DNA of 64,000 nt, taken from Caulobacter henricii. GTDB lineage: Bacteria; Pseudomonadota; Alphaproteobacteria; Caulobacterales; Caulobacteraceae. This document shows, piece after piece, positions 55,576 to 64,000 of this stretch. The stretch spans positions 266,501-330,500 of the forward strand of contig NZ_CP013002.1 in NCBI RefSeq assembly GCF_001414055.1, in the 5' to 3' direction. How positions within the stretch are numbered: position 1 is the stretch's first letter; each line of letters opens with the position of its first letter. The translations under genes were made by a program, and so were the position numbers. The notes under the pieces were generated by a model. The model had not been told where the DNA came from and did not search any database. It worked only from the letters and a program-made list of their open reading frames with translations.

Positions 55576-55585
55576 AGCTGCGCCC
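55553..55585 (-). terminator. Rho-independent terminator of the atp (Fo) operon
   Basis: On the minus strand GGGCGCAGC and GCTGCGCCC (9 bp, 6-base loop) are followed by TTTTTCTTT. It lies 27 bases after the atpF stop. The plus-strand gene ends within it; a CTTTT tail on the other side may also stop plus-strand transcription. Confidence 0.88.
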
Positions 55586-55611
55586 CTGATCTTTTCACCG
55601 GATGGCCGCTG

Positions 55612-56121
55612 CTATTGCAGTTTGGCACCCATCTGGCCGATGGCCGTATCGACCAGCGGATCGCTCTTCAGACCCGACAGACGCGCCGTCAGCACGGCTT
55701 CAGCAGCCTGGGCGGCGAGGTCAACGGCGGCAGCCTTGACGTCCGCCGTGGCCTGGGCCTCGGCCTGGGCGATCTTGCGTTCGGCCATTTCGGCGCGGCG
55801 CTTGATCTGCTCTTCCAGCTTTTCCTTGGCTTCCTCGGCCAGACGCTTGGCGTCGGCCTTGGCGGCTTCAAGCATGCCGGCCGCCTGACGTTCGGCGTCC
55901 TCGCGCTGGGCCTTCACGTCTGCGAGCAGGGCCTGAGCCTCTTCCCGCAGTTGCTGGGCCTCATCGAGCTCGGCCTTGATCTTGCCGGCATGGGCGTCGA
56001 GCGCACCGAACAGGGCACCGGGCAGGACCTTGAGCACGACCAGAAGGCCGAAGAACAGGACCAGCGCGACCAGAACCCAGAACTCGGGGTTGGAGAGGCT
56101 GAACAGGGACTCGTGTTCCAT
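55612..56121 (-). CDS. atpF: ATP synthase Fo subunit b
   Basis: A 169-aa b subunit: an N-terminal helix ([20 protein letters not shown]) followed by a long Ala/Glu/Lys-rich coiled coil. It forms the peripheral stalk with b' and delta. It is last in the Fo operon, 13 bases after atpF'. F1 genes are elsewhere, as usual in alphaproteobacteria. Confidence 0.94.
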   Translation of the reverse strand: MEHESLFSLSNPEFWVLVALVLFFGLLVVLKVLPGALFGALDAHAGKIKAELDEAQQLREEAQALLADVKAQREDAERQAAGMLEAAKADAKRLAEEAKEKLEEQIKRRAEMAERKIAQAEAQATADVKAAAVDLAAQAAEAVLTARLSGLKSDPLVDTAIGQMGAKLQ

Positions 56122-56134
56122 AGTCTGTCTCTCC

Positions 56135-56671
56135 TTACGCCGTGGCGGCCTTGAGCTCAGCGGCCGAGGCCGCCTTGCCCGTCAGCTTCTCGACGATGGC
56201 GCTGGCCGTATCCGAGGCCACGGCGGCGACGTGGCTCATGGCCTGGTCGCGTGCAGCCTGGATGCTGGCCTCGGCGGCGACCAGCTTTTCAGCCAGAACC
56301 GCTTCTTCCTTGGCCTGACGTTCGGCAGCCGCGGCCGAAGCCTTGGCCTTGGCGTCCGCCGCGGTCTTCTGGGCCGAAGCGCGAGCCTCGGCGACCTCGG
56401 CCGCAGCCGCACGGGCCTGGACCTCGGCTTCGTCCTTCAGACGGCGGGCGTCGGCGATGTCGCCGGCAATCTTGGCACCGCGAGTCTCGATCGCGCCGCT
56501 GACCCGGGGCAGGAGGCCCTTGGACAGCACCGCATAGAGAACGGCGAAGATGAGCAGCAGCCAGACGATCTGGCCGCCCCAGTGCTCGAACTGCAGCTGC
56601 GGGAGTCCGCCGCCACCGTGAGCCTCGGGCGCACCAGTCGTTTCGACCGTGCTGTGGGGTTCCGTCGCCAT
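56135..56671 (-). CDS. atpG: ATP synthase Fo subunit b'
   Basis: A 178-aa second b-type subunit: acidic/His N-terminus, helix ([25 protein letters not shown]), then a coiled coil richer in alanine. The presence of distinct b and b' genes is typical of alphaproteobacteria and cyanobacteria. It is named atpF' or atpG in different annotations. ATG 56671. Confidence 0.93.
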   Translation of the reverse strand: MATEPHSTVETTGAPEAHGGGGLPQLQFEHWGGQIVWLLLIFAVLYAVLSKGLLPRVSGAIETRGAKIAGDIADARRLKDEAEVQARAAAAEVAEARASAQKTAADAKAKASAAAAERQAKEEAVLAEKLVAAEASIQAARDQAMSHVAAVASDTASAIVEKLTGKAASAAELKAATA

Positions 56672-56795
56672 GGGCGAAGTCGCCTCTTTAGCTAAGCATT
56701 TTCAAACGGATTTGACGCCGAGAGGCGTCGAGAAAATGCAGGAAAACAAGGGATTCGGTGCGAGCGCCTCGAAACGAGACGGCTCGCGCCGAGGA

Positions 56796-57020
56796 TTAGG
56801 AGAAGAGGATCAGGAAGGCGACGACCAGGGCGAAGATGCCCAGGGCTTCGGTCAGCGCCATGCCGAGGAACAGCATCGGACGCTCTTGAGCGGCGGCGGT
56901 CGGGTTGCGCAGGGCGCCCTGGAAATAGTTACCGAACATCACGCCCAGGCCGATGCCTGCGCCGATCATGCCCAGCATCGCCAGACCAGCGCCGATGTAC
57001 TTCGCGGCTTCAGCTTCCAT
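56796..57020 (-). CDS. atpE: ATP synthase Fo subunit c
   Basis: A 74-aa hairpin of two helices. The proton-binding carboxylate is the Glu in MALTEALGIFALVVAFLILF (about E59). The polar loop is FQGALRNPTAAAQERP. It forms the rotor ring. The 124-base gap to atpF' has low structure; I see only a possible weak hairpin, consistent with differential translation of the abundant c subunit. Confidence 0.96.
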   Translation of the reverse strand: MEAEAAKYIGAGLAMLGMIGAGIGLGVMFGNYFQGALRNPTAAAQERPMLFLGMALTEALGIFALVVAFLILFS

Positions 57021-57065
57021 TGTGAGACTCCTAAAGATCGAAAGGTTGGAAAGAAAAAAGGGTGA

Positions 57066-57827
57066 TCAGTGGCTGTCGAGGTGCACGACGTCGTTCAGAT
57101 AGACGCAGGCGAGCACCGCAAACACGAAGGCCTGAAGGAAGGCCACCATGAACTCTAGAGCCGTCAGGGCGACGACGGAGGTCAGGGCCAGCGCCGCGCC
57201 GGCCCAGCCGAGCACGCCAAGCCCGCCCAGGGCGACGACAAAGCCGGCGAAGATCTTCAGAACCACGTGACCGCCGACCATGTTGCCGAACAGTCGCAGG
57301 GCCAGGGTCAGGGGGCGCACCAGGAACGAAACGATCTCGATCAGCACCACCAGCGGCAGGATCCAGCCGGGCACACCCGACGGGGCGAACAGCTTGAAGA
57401 ACTTGATGCCGTTCTTGGCAAAGCCCACGGCGACCACGGTCAGGATGACCAGCATGCCCAGGGTGAGGGTCACGGCCAGCTGCGAGGTGGCCGTGAACAC
57501 CAGGAACATGCCCTGCAGGTTCATGAACAGCACGAAGGCGAACAGGGTGAAGACGAAGGGCAGGAACTTCTTGCCTTCGTGACCGATGATCGACTCCGCC
57601 AGGCCATCGACCAGGCCGTAGAGCAACTCGCCCACCGTCTGGAGGCGGCCGGGGATCACCGCCTGCTTGGCCGAGGCCAGGGCGTAGAACACGATGACGA
57701 GCGTCGCGGCCAGCAGCATGGCGGCCACGGAATTGGTGATCGACAAATCGATCGGCAGGCCCAACACGGTCACGGTCGGCAGTTCCACGATCTTGCTGAC
57801 CTGGAACTGGTGCATCGGATCGGCCAT
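57066..57827 (-). CDS. atpB: ATP synthase Fo subunit a
   Basis: A 253-aa membrane protein. The essential arginine lies in SFLVRPLTLALRLFGNMVGGHVVLKI (written in two parts: FLVRPLTLALRL and FGNMVGGHVV). It also has MADPMHQFQVSKIVELPTVTV at the N-terminus, as in alphaproteobacteria. It forms the proton half-channels against the c ring. Confidence 0.96.
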   Translation of the reverse strand: MADPMHQFQVSKIVELPTVTVLGLPIDLSITNSVAAMLLAATLVIVFYALASAKQAVIPGRLQTVGELLYGLVDGLAESIIGHEGKKFLPFVFTLFAFVLFMNLQGMFLVFTATSQLAVTLTLGMLVILTVVAVGFAKNGIKFFKLFAPSGVPGWILPLVVLIEIVSFLVRPLTLALRLFGNMVGGHVVLKIFAGFVVALGGLGVLGWAGAALALTSVVALTALEFMVAFLQAFVFAVLACVYLNDVVHLDSH

Positions 57828-57832
57828 TGGCC

Positions 57833-58213
57833 CTAGTCTCTCTTCTGCTTGGGGGCGGTAGACCCGCCTCCCGTGTCTTCGCCGGCCTGCCCCTCTGGAG
57901 CTTCTGCCGACGCCTGCGCGCTCAGTTGCATCGCCTTGCGGACGACGCCGAAGATCGACGCCCCCATGCCGATCAGCAAACCGCCGACCATGCCCCAGGG
58001 CGCCGTGTGGGCGAGCTGGTCGAGCAGCCAGCCAAAGCCGAGCCCCACCAACACGCCGCCGATCAGATCCGCCAGAAGACGATAGCCGTCCTGGGACGAT
58101 TTCTCGTGCTCCGCGCGCACCGGCTTTTCTGCCGCCTTCTTGGCCTCAAAGGCGTCGAGCCGAGCGTCGAGGCTTTGCAGGGCCTTGTCGTTCGGTTCGT
58201 CGGCCTTGGGCAT
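57833..58213 (-). CDS. atpI: ATP synthase protein I (AtpI/Fo assembly)
   Basis: A 126-aa protein with two membrane helices (LIGGVLVGLGFGWLLDQLA and GMVGGLLIGMGASIFGVV) and charged ends, typical of alphaproteobacterial AtpI. It is the first gene of the Fo operon and is thought to help c-ring assembly. Its stop lies 5 bases before atpB. Confidence 0.93.
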   Translation of the reverse strand: MPKADEPNDKALQSLDARLDAFEAKKAAEKPVRAEHEKSSQDGYRLLADLIGGVLVGLGFGWLLDQLAHTAPWGMVGGLLIGMGASIFGVVRKAMQLSAQASAEAPEGQAGEDTGGGSTAPKQKRD

Positions 58214-58243
58214 GGGAGCGGTCAGGTCCGAAAACGCCTGCGG

Positions 58244-58264
58244 ATGCGCCTAAAACAGGCGCAT
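58244..58264 (-). other. Leader hairpin of the atp operon
   Basis: ATGCGCCT pairs with AGGCGCAT (8 bp) around a 5-base loop in the leader, about 30 bases before atpI. There is no T-run. Possible mRNA-stabilising role. Confidence 0.45.
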
Positions 58265-58290
58265 TTCCGGCCGGCTTGATCGCGGCGGAA

Positions 58291-58317
58291 CCTATAGACC
58301 TCGCTGCGGTGCGTCAA
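58291..58317 (-). promoter_or_regulatory. Predicted promoter of the atpI-atpB-atpE-atpG-atpF operon
   Basis: TTGACG (58317-58312) and TATAGG (58296-58291) with a 15-base spacer fit the Caulobacter housekeeping form. Start is predicted near 58284, giving a leader of about 70 bases. Confidence 0.55.
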
Positions 58318-58605
58318 GGTCGGCTCGGAGTGCCGCAAGCATATGAATAATATGGCATTTTGTGCACAGGGGGCTTCCGTGGAGAAAACCTTGCGGTGGT
58401 TCAGCCCTTCTGCGGCGCATGGCTGCAAAGGCGAGCCTGGAACGGGTCTCGACATATTAAGGCCCGTGCTTGGCGTCAGGGCGTGCCAATCCGCGACATA
58501 TAGGCCGCAGACCGAGACTGGCGCGGCGTGCCGGCCGGATGACGCATTGCTTTTTTCGACATTTTGAGGTTTGAGAGCCGCGTCTTTCCCTTAGCCAGAA
58601 GATTC

Positions 58606-58989
58606 ATGTCGCATCTGAAGAACACCGGTTTCTCCGATCGTATCTCCGCCGCCGCCGAGGCCAAGAAGGCCATGCTGGCGAAAATGAAGCCCAAGCCCAC
58701 CGTTACGGACCCCGATTTCGACAAGCGCGAAGAGCTTCGCGCCGCCGAACTGGAAGCCGTGCGCGCCGCTCGGGCTGCGGCCCGCGAAGCGGCCCGCCTC
58801 GAGCAGGCTGCCAAGCAGGAACTGATCCTCGCCGCCAAGCGCGCCGAGCGGAAGGAACGCAAGGCTGATGCCGCCGCCGAGCAGCGCATGCGCAAGGAAG
58901 AGAAGGCCGCCCAGCGCGAGCAACTTCGTTCCCTGGGCCGCACCAGCAAGAGCGCTCGCGCTCATGAATGGGGCAATCTGATCGGTTGA
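58606..58989 (+). CDS. DUF6481 family charged coiled-coil protein
   Basis: A 127-aa protein: MSHLKNTGFSDRISAAAEAKKAMLAKM followed by a long helix of Ala, Glu, Lys and Arg (about 45-110) and a conserved-looking end HEWGNLIG. This matches the DUF6481 family of alphaproteobacteria, which has no known function. Codon and composition bias is due to the helix. ATG 58606 gives the family N-terminus. Confidence 0.82.
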   Translation: MSHLKNTGFSDRISAAAEAKKAMLAKMKPKPTVTDPDFDKREELRAAELEAVRAARAAAREAARLEQAAKQELILAAKRAERKERKADAAAEQRMRKEEKAAQREQLRSLGRTSKSARAHEWGNLIG

Positions 58990-59089
58990 TCGGACGGGAA
59001 CGGGCTCCGCGCCCGGTTCCCGCGTCTCCCGGGCCGCGACTCGACCGCATGGTCCTGGCTCCTTGCCAACCCTGCGGGAGGGCCTGCCC

Positions 59090-59887
59090 ATGGATCTCGT
59101 CCAACCTGAACTCCTGGCGACGATGTTCGCTGTGGCTGCCCTGGCCGGGGCCTTCGACGCCATCGCCGGCGGTGGCGGATTGCTCACCGTGCCGGCCCTG
59201 CTGCTGGCGGGACTGGATCCTGTCGGGGCGCTCGCCACCAACAAGTTGCAAGGCGCCTTCGGGTCGGTCTCCTCCACCCTGGCCTTTGCGCGTCGCGGCC
59301 TGATCGACTGGCGGACCTCCCTTCCGGTCGCGGCTGCTGCGGCCCTTGCCGGACTTGCCGGGGCCCTGTGCGCCAGCCTGCTGTCTCCACGCGTCCTGGC
59401 GGCCCTGGTGCCGGTGCTGCTGATTGTCATAGCCGTCTATTTCGGCCTGTCGAAGGCCCTGAAGGCCGAAGACGCCCCGGCGCGTCTTGCCCTGCCGGTG
59501 TTTGCGGGCCTGATCGCGCCACTGATCGGCTTCTATGACGGCATTTTCGGTCCCGGGGCCGGGGCCTTCTACATGGTCGCGATCGTGACCCTGCTCGGCT
59601 ACGGCGCACTGAAGGCCACGGCCCATACCAAGCTGGCCAATGCCGCCAGCAATCTGGGCAGCCTGACCCTGTTCATCGTCAAGGGGGCTGTGATCTGGCC
59701 GATCGGTCTGGCCATGGCGGCCGGCGCCTTCCTCGGGGCCCAGATCGGATCGCGTCTGGCCATGCGATTCGGGGCCGGCCTGATCCGCCCGCTGCTGGTG
59801 ATGATGTCCTGTGCCATGGCGATCAAGCTGCTGGCAGATCCCGCCAATCCGCTGCGCCAGGCCGTGCTGGGCCTGTTCGGAGGCTAG
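59090..59887 (+). CDS. TauE/SafE family sulfite/anion exporter
   Basis: A 265-aa membrane protein with about eight helices and two DUF81 repeats. The first begins AGAFDAIAGGGGLLTVPALLLAGLDPVGALATNKLQG and the second GFYDGIFGPGAGAFY...TKLANAASNLGSL (given in parts). These are the TauE/SafE/TSUP signatures. The substrate could be sulfite, sulfonates or a related anion. It converges on smc with a 12-base gap. Confidence 0.9.
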   Translation: MDLVQPELLATMFAVAALAGAFDAIAGGGGLLTVPALLLAGLDPVGALATNKLQGAFGSVSSTLAFARRGLIDWRTSLPVAAAAALAGLAGALCASLLSPRVLAALVPVLLIVIAVYFGLSKALKAEDAPARLALPVFAGLIAPLIGFYDGIFGPGAGAFYMVAIVTLLGYGALKATAHTKLANAASNLGSLTLFIVKGAVIWPIGLAMAAGAFLGAQIGSRLAMRFGAGLIRPLLVMMSCAMAIKLLADPANPLRQAVLGLFGG

Positions 59888-59899
59888 AGGGGCTGGTCG

Positions 59900-62800
59900 C
59901 TACTGCGCCGCCACCATCTGTTCGGCGGTATTGAGGTCGACGCTGACCAGTTGGCTGACGCCCCGCTCGCCCATGGTCACCCCGAACAGGCGGTCCATCC
60001 GGCTCATGGTCACCGGATTGTGGGTGATGGCGATGAAGCGGGTCTGGGTGCGGCGGCGCATTTCGTCGAGCATGTTGCAATAGCGGTCGACATTGGCGTC
60101 ATCCAGCGGCGCATCAACCTCGTCCAGCACGCAGATCGGGGCCGGATTGGCCAGGAAGACGCCGAAGATCAGGGCGCTGGCTGTCAGGGCCTGTTCGCCG
60201 CCGCTCATCAGACTCATCGAGGCCATCCGTTTGCCGGGCGGGCAGGCATAGATCTCCAGGCCTGCTTCCAGGGGATCGTCGCTTTCGATCAGACGAAGTT
60301 CGGCCTGGCCGCCGCCGAACAGGGCCTGGAACAGGGTCTGGAAATGGCCGTTGATCACCTCGAAGGCGGCCAGCAGGCGTTCGCGGCCCTCGGCGTTCAG
60401 CTCTTCGATACCGGCCCGCAGCTTGCCGACGGCGCCGGACAGGTCAGCCCGCTCGCTGCGCATGATCTCCAGGCGCGCGGCATATTCCTGGGCCTCTTCC
60501 TCGGCCCGCAGATTGACCGGCCCAATGGCATCGCGCTCCCGCTCGAGCGCAAAGAGGTGGGCCTCCACCCCCGCGGCGTCCTTGGGCACGGCCACAGCCT
60601 CGCCGGCGACATGGCGGCCGAGTTCCTCGGGCTCCATCCGGACCGATTCGCGAATACTGCCGGCGATCTCGGCGAACCGCGCCCGGGCACCGTCGAGATG
60701 CGCCACCAGGGCGGCGCGGGCTTCGCGGGCCTCGCTGGCGGCCTGGCCGGCGGCCCGGGCCGCGCGGTCGGCGGTCAGACGGGCGGTCTCGGCCGTTTCC
60801 AGGGCATCGCTGGCCCGGATGCGCCGGGCTTCGGCCGCGCCGAACTCCTCAAGCAGAACCAGCAGACGGTCTTTCAGCACGGTCGGTGCCTCGCGTGCTG
60901 CCTCGAGCGCGGACGCCGCCTTCACCCGGTCCGCGTCGAGCGCCGCGATCCGCTTGCCGGCGGTCTCCGCCCGGCGGGTCCAGTCGCCATGGTCGCGCTC
61001 CAGAGCCTCAAGCCGGCGCTGGCGACCGGCCCGTTCGCGGGTTTCGACATCAAGGGCGGTGCGGGCCGCTGAAGCGGCCTCGCGGGCAGTGGCTGCGGCC
61101 TGGCGGGCTTCCGCCAGTTGCGGGGCCAGGTCGGCTACCGCCGTTGCACCGGCATGTTCGGCGCGAACGGCGGCCAGGGCAGCCTCGGCCTCGGCCTGTT
61201 CAGACTCGAAGCGGTCAATGGTCTCGTCCAGTGACTGGGCCCGGGCGGCCCGCAGGGCTGCGGTACGCTCGAACTGGGCCACGGCGTCGCGGGCTCCGGC
61301 CAGCAGGCGTTCAGCCTCGGGTGGGGCCCGGCGGCGTTCACGCAGGTTGTCTTCGGCGGTGCGCAGGCGGTCCGTGGCGATTTTCAGGGCACCGGTCGTC
61401 GCCTCGGCCCGCGGCGCGGTCAGGTCGATCTCGGCCTCGACCTCGGCCAGACGGGTGCGCTGTTCCAGCCTCACGGCCGCCGGACGCGGTGCGTCGGCGC
61501 GGGCGACGAAGCCGTCCCACCGCCACAGGTCGCCCTCGGCGGATACGAGGCGCATGCCGGGAGACAGGCCCTTTTGCAGGCGATCGCCCTCGCCGCGCTG
61601 AACAACCGCCGTGAAGGCGAGGCGGGCGGCCAGTTCGGGCGGGGCCTTCACCAGAGGGGCCAGGGGCTGCGCCCCTTCGGGCCAGACCGGGGAAGGGGTT
61701 CCGGCCCCACCCCAGTAGGAGGCTGCACGCGGGTCAAGAGCGGCGTCCAGGTCATCGCCAAGCGCGGCGGCGAGGGCGGCCCCGTAGCCCTTGTCGGGGG
61801 AGACCGAATCCAGGGCGGGGGCGTGACCGCTGCGGCTGCGCGGCGCGGTCAGGTTGGCCAGGCCCCGGGCCTCGGTCCTCAGGCGACCCAGCTGGTCCTC
61901 GACACTGCGCGCCAGCTGCCGGGCCATGGCTTCCTGCTCGGCGGCCTTGGCGCGCTCGGCCTCTGCCGTTTCCAGAGCGGCCCGAGCGGCATTTAGGCCC
62001 GTCTGGGCGTTGTCAAAACGCTGGCGGGCGTCGGCGGCAGCCGGATCCGTTTCGGGCCCAACGGCGGCGCGCTCCGACCTGGCCTGGTCGAGGGCGCGTC
62101 GTGTCCGGGCCAGTCGGCCCTCCGCATCCGCCAGGCGCGCGGTCGCGGCCCGGGCCCGCGCATCCTCAGCAGCAGCCCGTGCGGCCAATTGCTCGACCAC
62201 GGCTTCGGCGTCGGCCCGAGCCTCCTCAGCGGCCTTGGCGGCGGCGGCCAGCTCGGGGCCCCGTTCGGGCGCGGCGGCGACGAGCGCGCGGATCTCGGCC
62301 AGTTCGCCATCCAGCCGGGCCAGGGCTGCGGCGGCGTCCTGTTGGGTCTGGACCTCGCGGGCCCGGTCATCATCGATGCGGGCCAGATCGGCCGAAAGGC
62401 GCTGGAACTCGGCCGCGGCGGCCTCGGCCTCACGCTCGGCGCGGTCCTTCTGGATCGCCAACTGGCCGAGCACCGCCTGGGCGATCGTGGCCTCTTCGCG
62501 CAGGGGCGGCATGGCCGCCTCGGCGCGGGTGATCTCGACCTGGGCGGATGACGCGGCGCGGGCGGTGTCTTCCACATTGCGCGCCGCCTGGGTCGCTTCG
62601 GACTGGGTCCGGTTCAGGGTGTCGCGGGCCTCGGTCCAGCGCGCGAACAGCACGGCGCCCTGCACGGCCCGGATCTCGGAGGACAGACGCTTGTACTTTT
62701 CGGCCTGCCGAGCCTCACGGCGAAGCCGGTTCAGCGCGGATTCGAGCTCGCGCGCCACATCCTCAAGGCGTGAGAGATTGGTTTCGGCGGCCCGCAGTCT

Positions 62801-63346
62801 CAGCTCGGCCTCGTGGCGGCGGGTGTGCAGACCCGAGACACCGGCCGCCTCTTCCAAGATGCGCCGGCGGTTCTGCGGCTTGGCCCCGATCAACTCGCTG
62901 ATCTGGCCCTGACGCACCAGGGCCGGCGAATTGGCCCCGGTCGAGGCGTCGGCAAACAGCAGCTGGACGTCGCGGGCCCGCACCTCGCGGCCGTTAATGC
63001 GATAGGTCGATCCCTCACCCCGATCGATGCGACGGACGACCTCCAGGACCGGATCGTCATTGAACTGGGCCGGTGCCGTGCGGTCGGCATTGTCGATGGT
63101 CAGGGTGACGTCGGCATGGTTGCGGGCCGGCCGCGCGCCACTGCCGGCGAAGATCACCTCGTCCATGCCGCCGGCCCGCATGGCCTTGGCGGAATTGGCC
63201 CCCATCACCCAGCGCAGGGCTTCCAGCAGGTTGGACTTGCCGCAGCCATTGGGGCCGACAATGCCGGTCAGGCCGGGCTCGATCCGAAACTCGGTCGGCT
63301 CGACGAAGGACTTGAAGCCCGAAAGGCGCAGCCGCTGGAACTGCAC
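59900..63346 (-). CDS. smc: Chromosome segregation protein SMC
   Basis: A 1148-aa SMC ATPase, length like C. crescentus SMC. The N-terminal head has Walker [10 protein letters not shown] (31-39). Two long coiled coils surround a hinge at about 500-640. The C-terminal head has the signature [19 protein letters not shown] and Walker [20 protein letters not shown]. It compacts and resolves replicated chromosomes with ScpAB, which are not in this window. It follows a DsbA-like gene by 18 bases, an arrangement shared with Caulobacter. Confidence 0.97.
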   Translation of the reverse strand: MQFQRLRLSGFKSFVEPTEFRIEPGLTGIVGPNGCGKSNLLEALRWVMGANSAKAMRAGGMDEVIFAGSGARPARNHADVTLTIDNADRTAPAQFNDDPVLEVVRRIDRGEGSTYRINGREVRARDVQLLFADASTGANSPALVRQGQISELIGAKPQNRRRILEEAAGVSGLHTRRHEAELRLRAAETNLSRLEDVARELESALNRLRREARQAEKYKRLSSEIRAVQGAVLFARWTEARDTLNRTQSEATQAARNVEDTARAASSAQVEITRAEAAMPPLREEATIAQAVLGQLAIQKDRAEREAEAAAAEFQRLSADLARIDDDRAREVQTQQDAAAALARLDGELAEIRALVAAAPERGPELAAAAKAAEEARADAEAVVEQLAARAAAEDARARAATARLADAEGRLARTRRALDQARSERAAVGPETDPAAADARQRFDNAQTGLNAARAALETAEAERAKAAEQEAMARQLARSVEDQLGRLRTEARGLANLTAPRSRSGHAPALDSVSPDKGYGAALAAALGDDLDAALDPRAASYWGGAGTPSPVWPEGAQPLAPLVKAPPELAARLAFTAVVQRGEGDRLQKGLSPGMRLVSAEGDLWRWDGFVARADAPRPAAVRLEQRTRLAEVEAEIDLTAPRAEATTGALKIATDRLRTAEDNLRERRRAPPEAERLLAGARDAVAQFERTAALRAARAQSLDETIDRFESEQAEAEAALAAVRAEHAGATAVADLAPQLAEARQAAATAREAASAARTALDVETRERAGRQRRLEALERDHGDWTRRAETAGKRIAALDADRVKAASALEAAREAPTVLKDRLLVLLEEFGAAEARRIRASDALETAETARLTADRAARAAGQAASEAREARAALVAHLDGARARFAEIAGSIRESVRMEPEELGRHVAGEAVAVPKDAAGVEAHLFALERERDAIGPVNLRAEEEAQEYAARLEIMRSERADLSGAVGKLRAGIEELNAEGRERLLAAFEVINGHFQTLFQALFGGGQAELRLIESDDPLEAGLEIYACPPGKRMASMSLMSGGEQALTASALIFGVFLANPAPICVLDEVDAPLDDANVDRYCNMLDEMRRRTQTRFIAITHNPVTMSRMDRLFGVTMGERGVSQLVSVDLNTAEQMVAAQ

Positions 63347-63364
63347 GCCGGCGCTCCCCTGTCC

Positions 63365-63967
63365 TCAGCCCTTGGCCAGGGCGGTCTTGAGGCCCTCGAC
63401 TGTCAGTTCACCGGGCAGCCTGCGGCCGTTGAGGAAGAAGGTCGGGGTTTGGTTGACCTTGTCGCGCACGCCGGCGATCTCGACCCGCTCATTGAGGGCG
63501 TCCAGCGCCTTCTGGTCGCCGAGGGCCGCGGCGAACTGGGCCTCGCTCAGGCCGAAAGCCTTGCCGATAGCCTGCAGGCCCTCAAACAGTTCGCCACTTT
63601 CGAAGATGGCGGTCTGGCGGGCGAAGACCGCGTCGAGGACCTCAAAGTACCGCTGGGCCCCGACGCGGCGAGCCAGCAGGAAGGCAGCGGCCGCAAACTC
63701 GACCGGCTCGGTCAGGAACTCCCGGAGCACCAGTCGGACCTTGCCATTGTCGATATAGGCCTTGCGGATCGCCGGCAGGTCGCCGGTCCACCAGTGGGCG
63801 CAATGCGAACAGCTGGGGGACGCAAAGACGACCAGTTGGGCTGGGGCATTCGGAAGACCCAGAACCATGTCGCCGGGCGCGGCGGGCATGGCTGCGGCTT
63901 GAGCCGCCCCCGGACCGGCCGCAAGGGCCAGGCCAGAGGCGATCAGGGTGCGACGGTCGACGGGCAA
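63365..63967 (-). CDS. DsbA family thiol-disulfide protein
   Basis: A 200-aa periplasmic protein with a signal peptide (MPVDRRTLIASGLALAAGPG..., probably Tat-like weak RR), a thioredoxin fold and an active-site CSHC at C53-C56 (SPSCSHCAHWW). The conserved cis-Pro lies in NQTPTFFLNGRRL. It oxidises or isomerises disulfides in exported proteins. It lies directly upstream of smc, likely in one transcript. Confidence 0.93.
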   Translation of the reverse strand: MPVDRRTLIASGLALAAGPGAAQAAAMPAAPGDMVLGLPNAPAQLVVFASPSCSHCAHWWTGDLPAIRKAYIDNGKVRLVLREFLTEPVEFAAAAFLLARRVGAQRYFEVLDAVFARQTAIFESGELFEGLQAIGKAFGLSEAQFAAALGDQKALDALNERVEIAGVRDKVNQTPTFFLNGRRLPGELTVEGLKTALAKG

Positions 63968-63977
63968 GCGGCCGGTC

Positions 63978-64000
63978 CTATTTGGACGCGGCGGCGATGG
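63978..64000 (-). CDS. C-terminal end of an upstream gene, window edge
   Basis: Minus-strand codons ATC GCC GCC GCG TCC AAA TAG would end a protein with IAAASK, 10 bases before the DsbA-like start. In Caulobacter a second DsbA-like or DUF721 gene sits here. Too little is visible to name it. Confidence 0.3.

Larger units (their letters stand above)
58214..58605. other. Intergenic region between atpI and the DUF6481 gene
   Basis: About 390 bases. On the minus strand a promoter (58291-58317) and leader hairpin serve the atp operon. On the plus strand the DUF6481 promoter must lie here, but I could not pick one confidently (candidate AT-rich boxes CATATTAAGG and CATATAGG occur). No other gene or RNA seen; small plus frames here lack ribosome sites. 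Confidence 0.45.

Overview
The window is about 64 kb of GC-rich (roughly 65-70%) alphaproteobacterial chromosome. Gene content and order point to the Caulobacteraceae, most likely Caulobacter or a close relative such as Phenylobacterium. The evidence is a small SRP RNA next to dnaX-ybaB-recR, an aa3 oxidase cluster running straight into thrC and an M16 peptidase, a PdeA-type c-di-GMP phosphodiesterase with a degenerate GEDEF motif, a split glycine-cleavage P-protein, and an Fo-ATPase operon with two b-type subunits. Coding density is high, many neighbours overlap by 4 bp (ATGA or GTGA), and GTG or TTG starts are used repeatedly. No prophage, insertion sequence, CRISPR array, rRNA or tRNA was recognised.

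Layout. 1-4.1 kb: truncated nudC, then ffs, dnaX, ybaB and recR. 4.1-9.6 kb: a POT peptide transporter facing tldD, and a PadR/DUF1700/DUF2807 envelope operon. 9.6-19.8 kb: the cytochrome aa3 genes ctaC-ctaD-ctaB-coxF-ctaG-ctaE, DUF983, SURF1, then thrC, an M16 peptidase and a GNAT acetyltransferase. 19.8-28.1 kb: pdeA, yqgE, a peroxiredoxin, an acyl-CoA dehydrogenase, YceI, a cytochrome b561-YceI fusion and a Sua5/YrdC protein. 28.1-33 kb: a VapBC-type toxin-antitoxin pair, a D-2-hydroxyacid dehydrogenase, a small three-gene operon with a self-regulating look, a gene-poor 0.95-kb region with two copies of an intergenic repeat, and yaaA. 33-38.2 kb: 3-hydroxybutyrate dehydrogenase, patatin, NUDIX, SDR and nitronate monooxygenase genes. 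38.2-45.2 kb: SPFH/NfeD, an ABC exporter, a catalytically dead resolvase-fold protein, rnhA, thrB and ispH. 45.3-54.6 kb: argS, a chemoreceptor, and a tandem glycine riboswitch controlling gcvT-gcvH-gcvPA-gcvPB. 54.6-64 kb: two tandem paralogous membrane proteins, the Fo operon, a DUF6481 protein, a TauE/SafE transporter, smc and a DsbA-like protein.

Most of the window is core metabolism and bioenergetics: aerobic respiration, ATP synthesis, threonine, glycine and isoprenoid pathways, and chromosome maintenance. The less routine material is regulatory or small-scale. It includes a FixK/FNR-like box just downstream of the predicted ctaC promoter, palindromic operator-like sequences in front of three small regulator operons (PadR, VapBC, and a winged-helix regulator), a hairpin that would hide the ribosome binding site of a 45-residue membrane peptide, four copies of a REP/BIME-like intergenic element, and a resolvase-like protein that has lost its active site. 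I did not find a convincing new multi-gene defence or mobile system. All function calls come from reading motifs by eye; no database search was possible.
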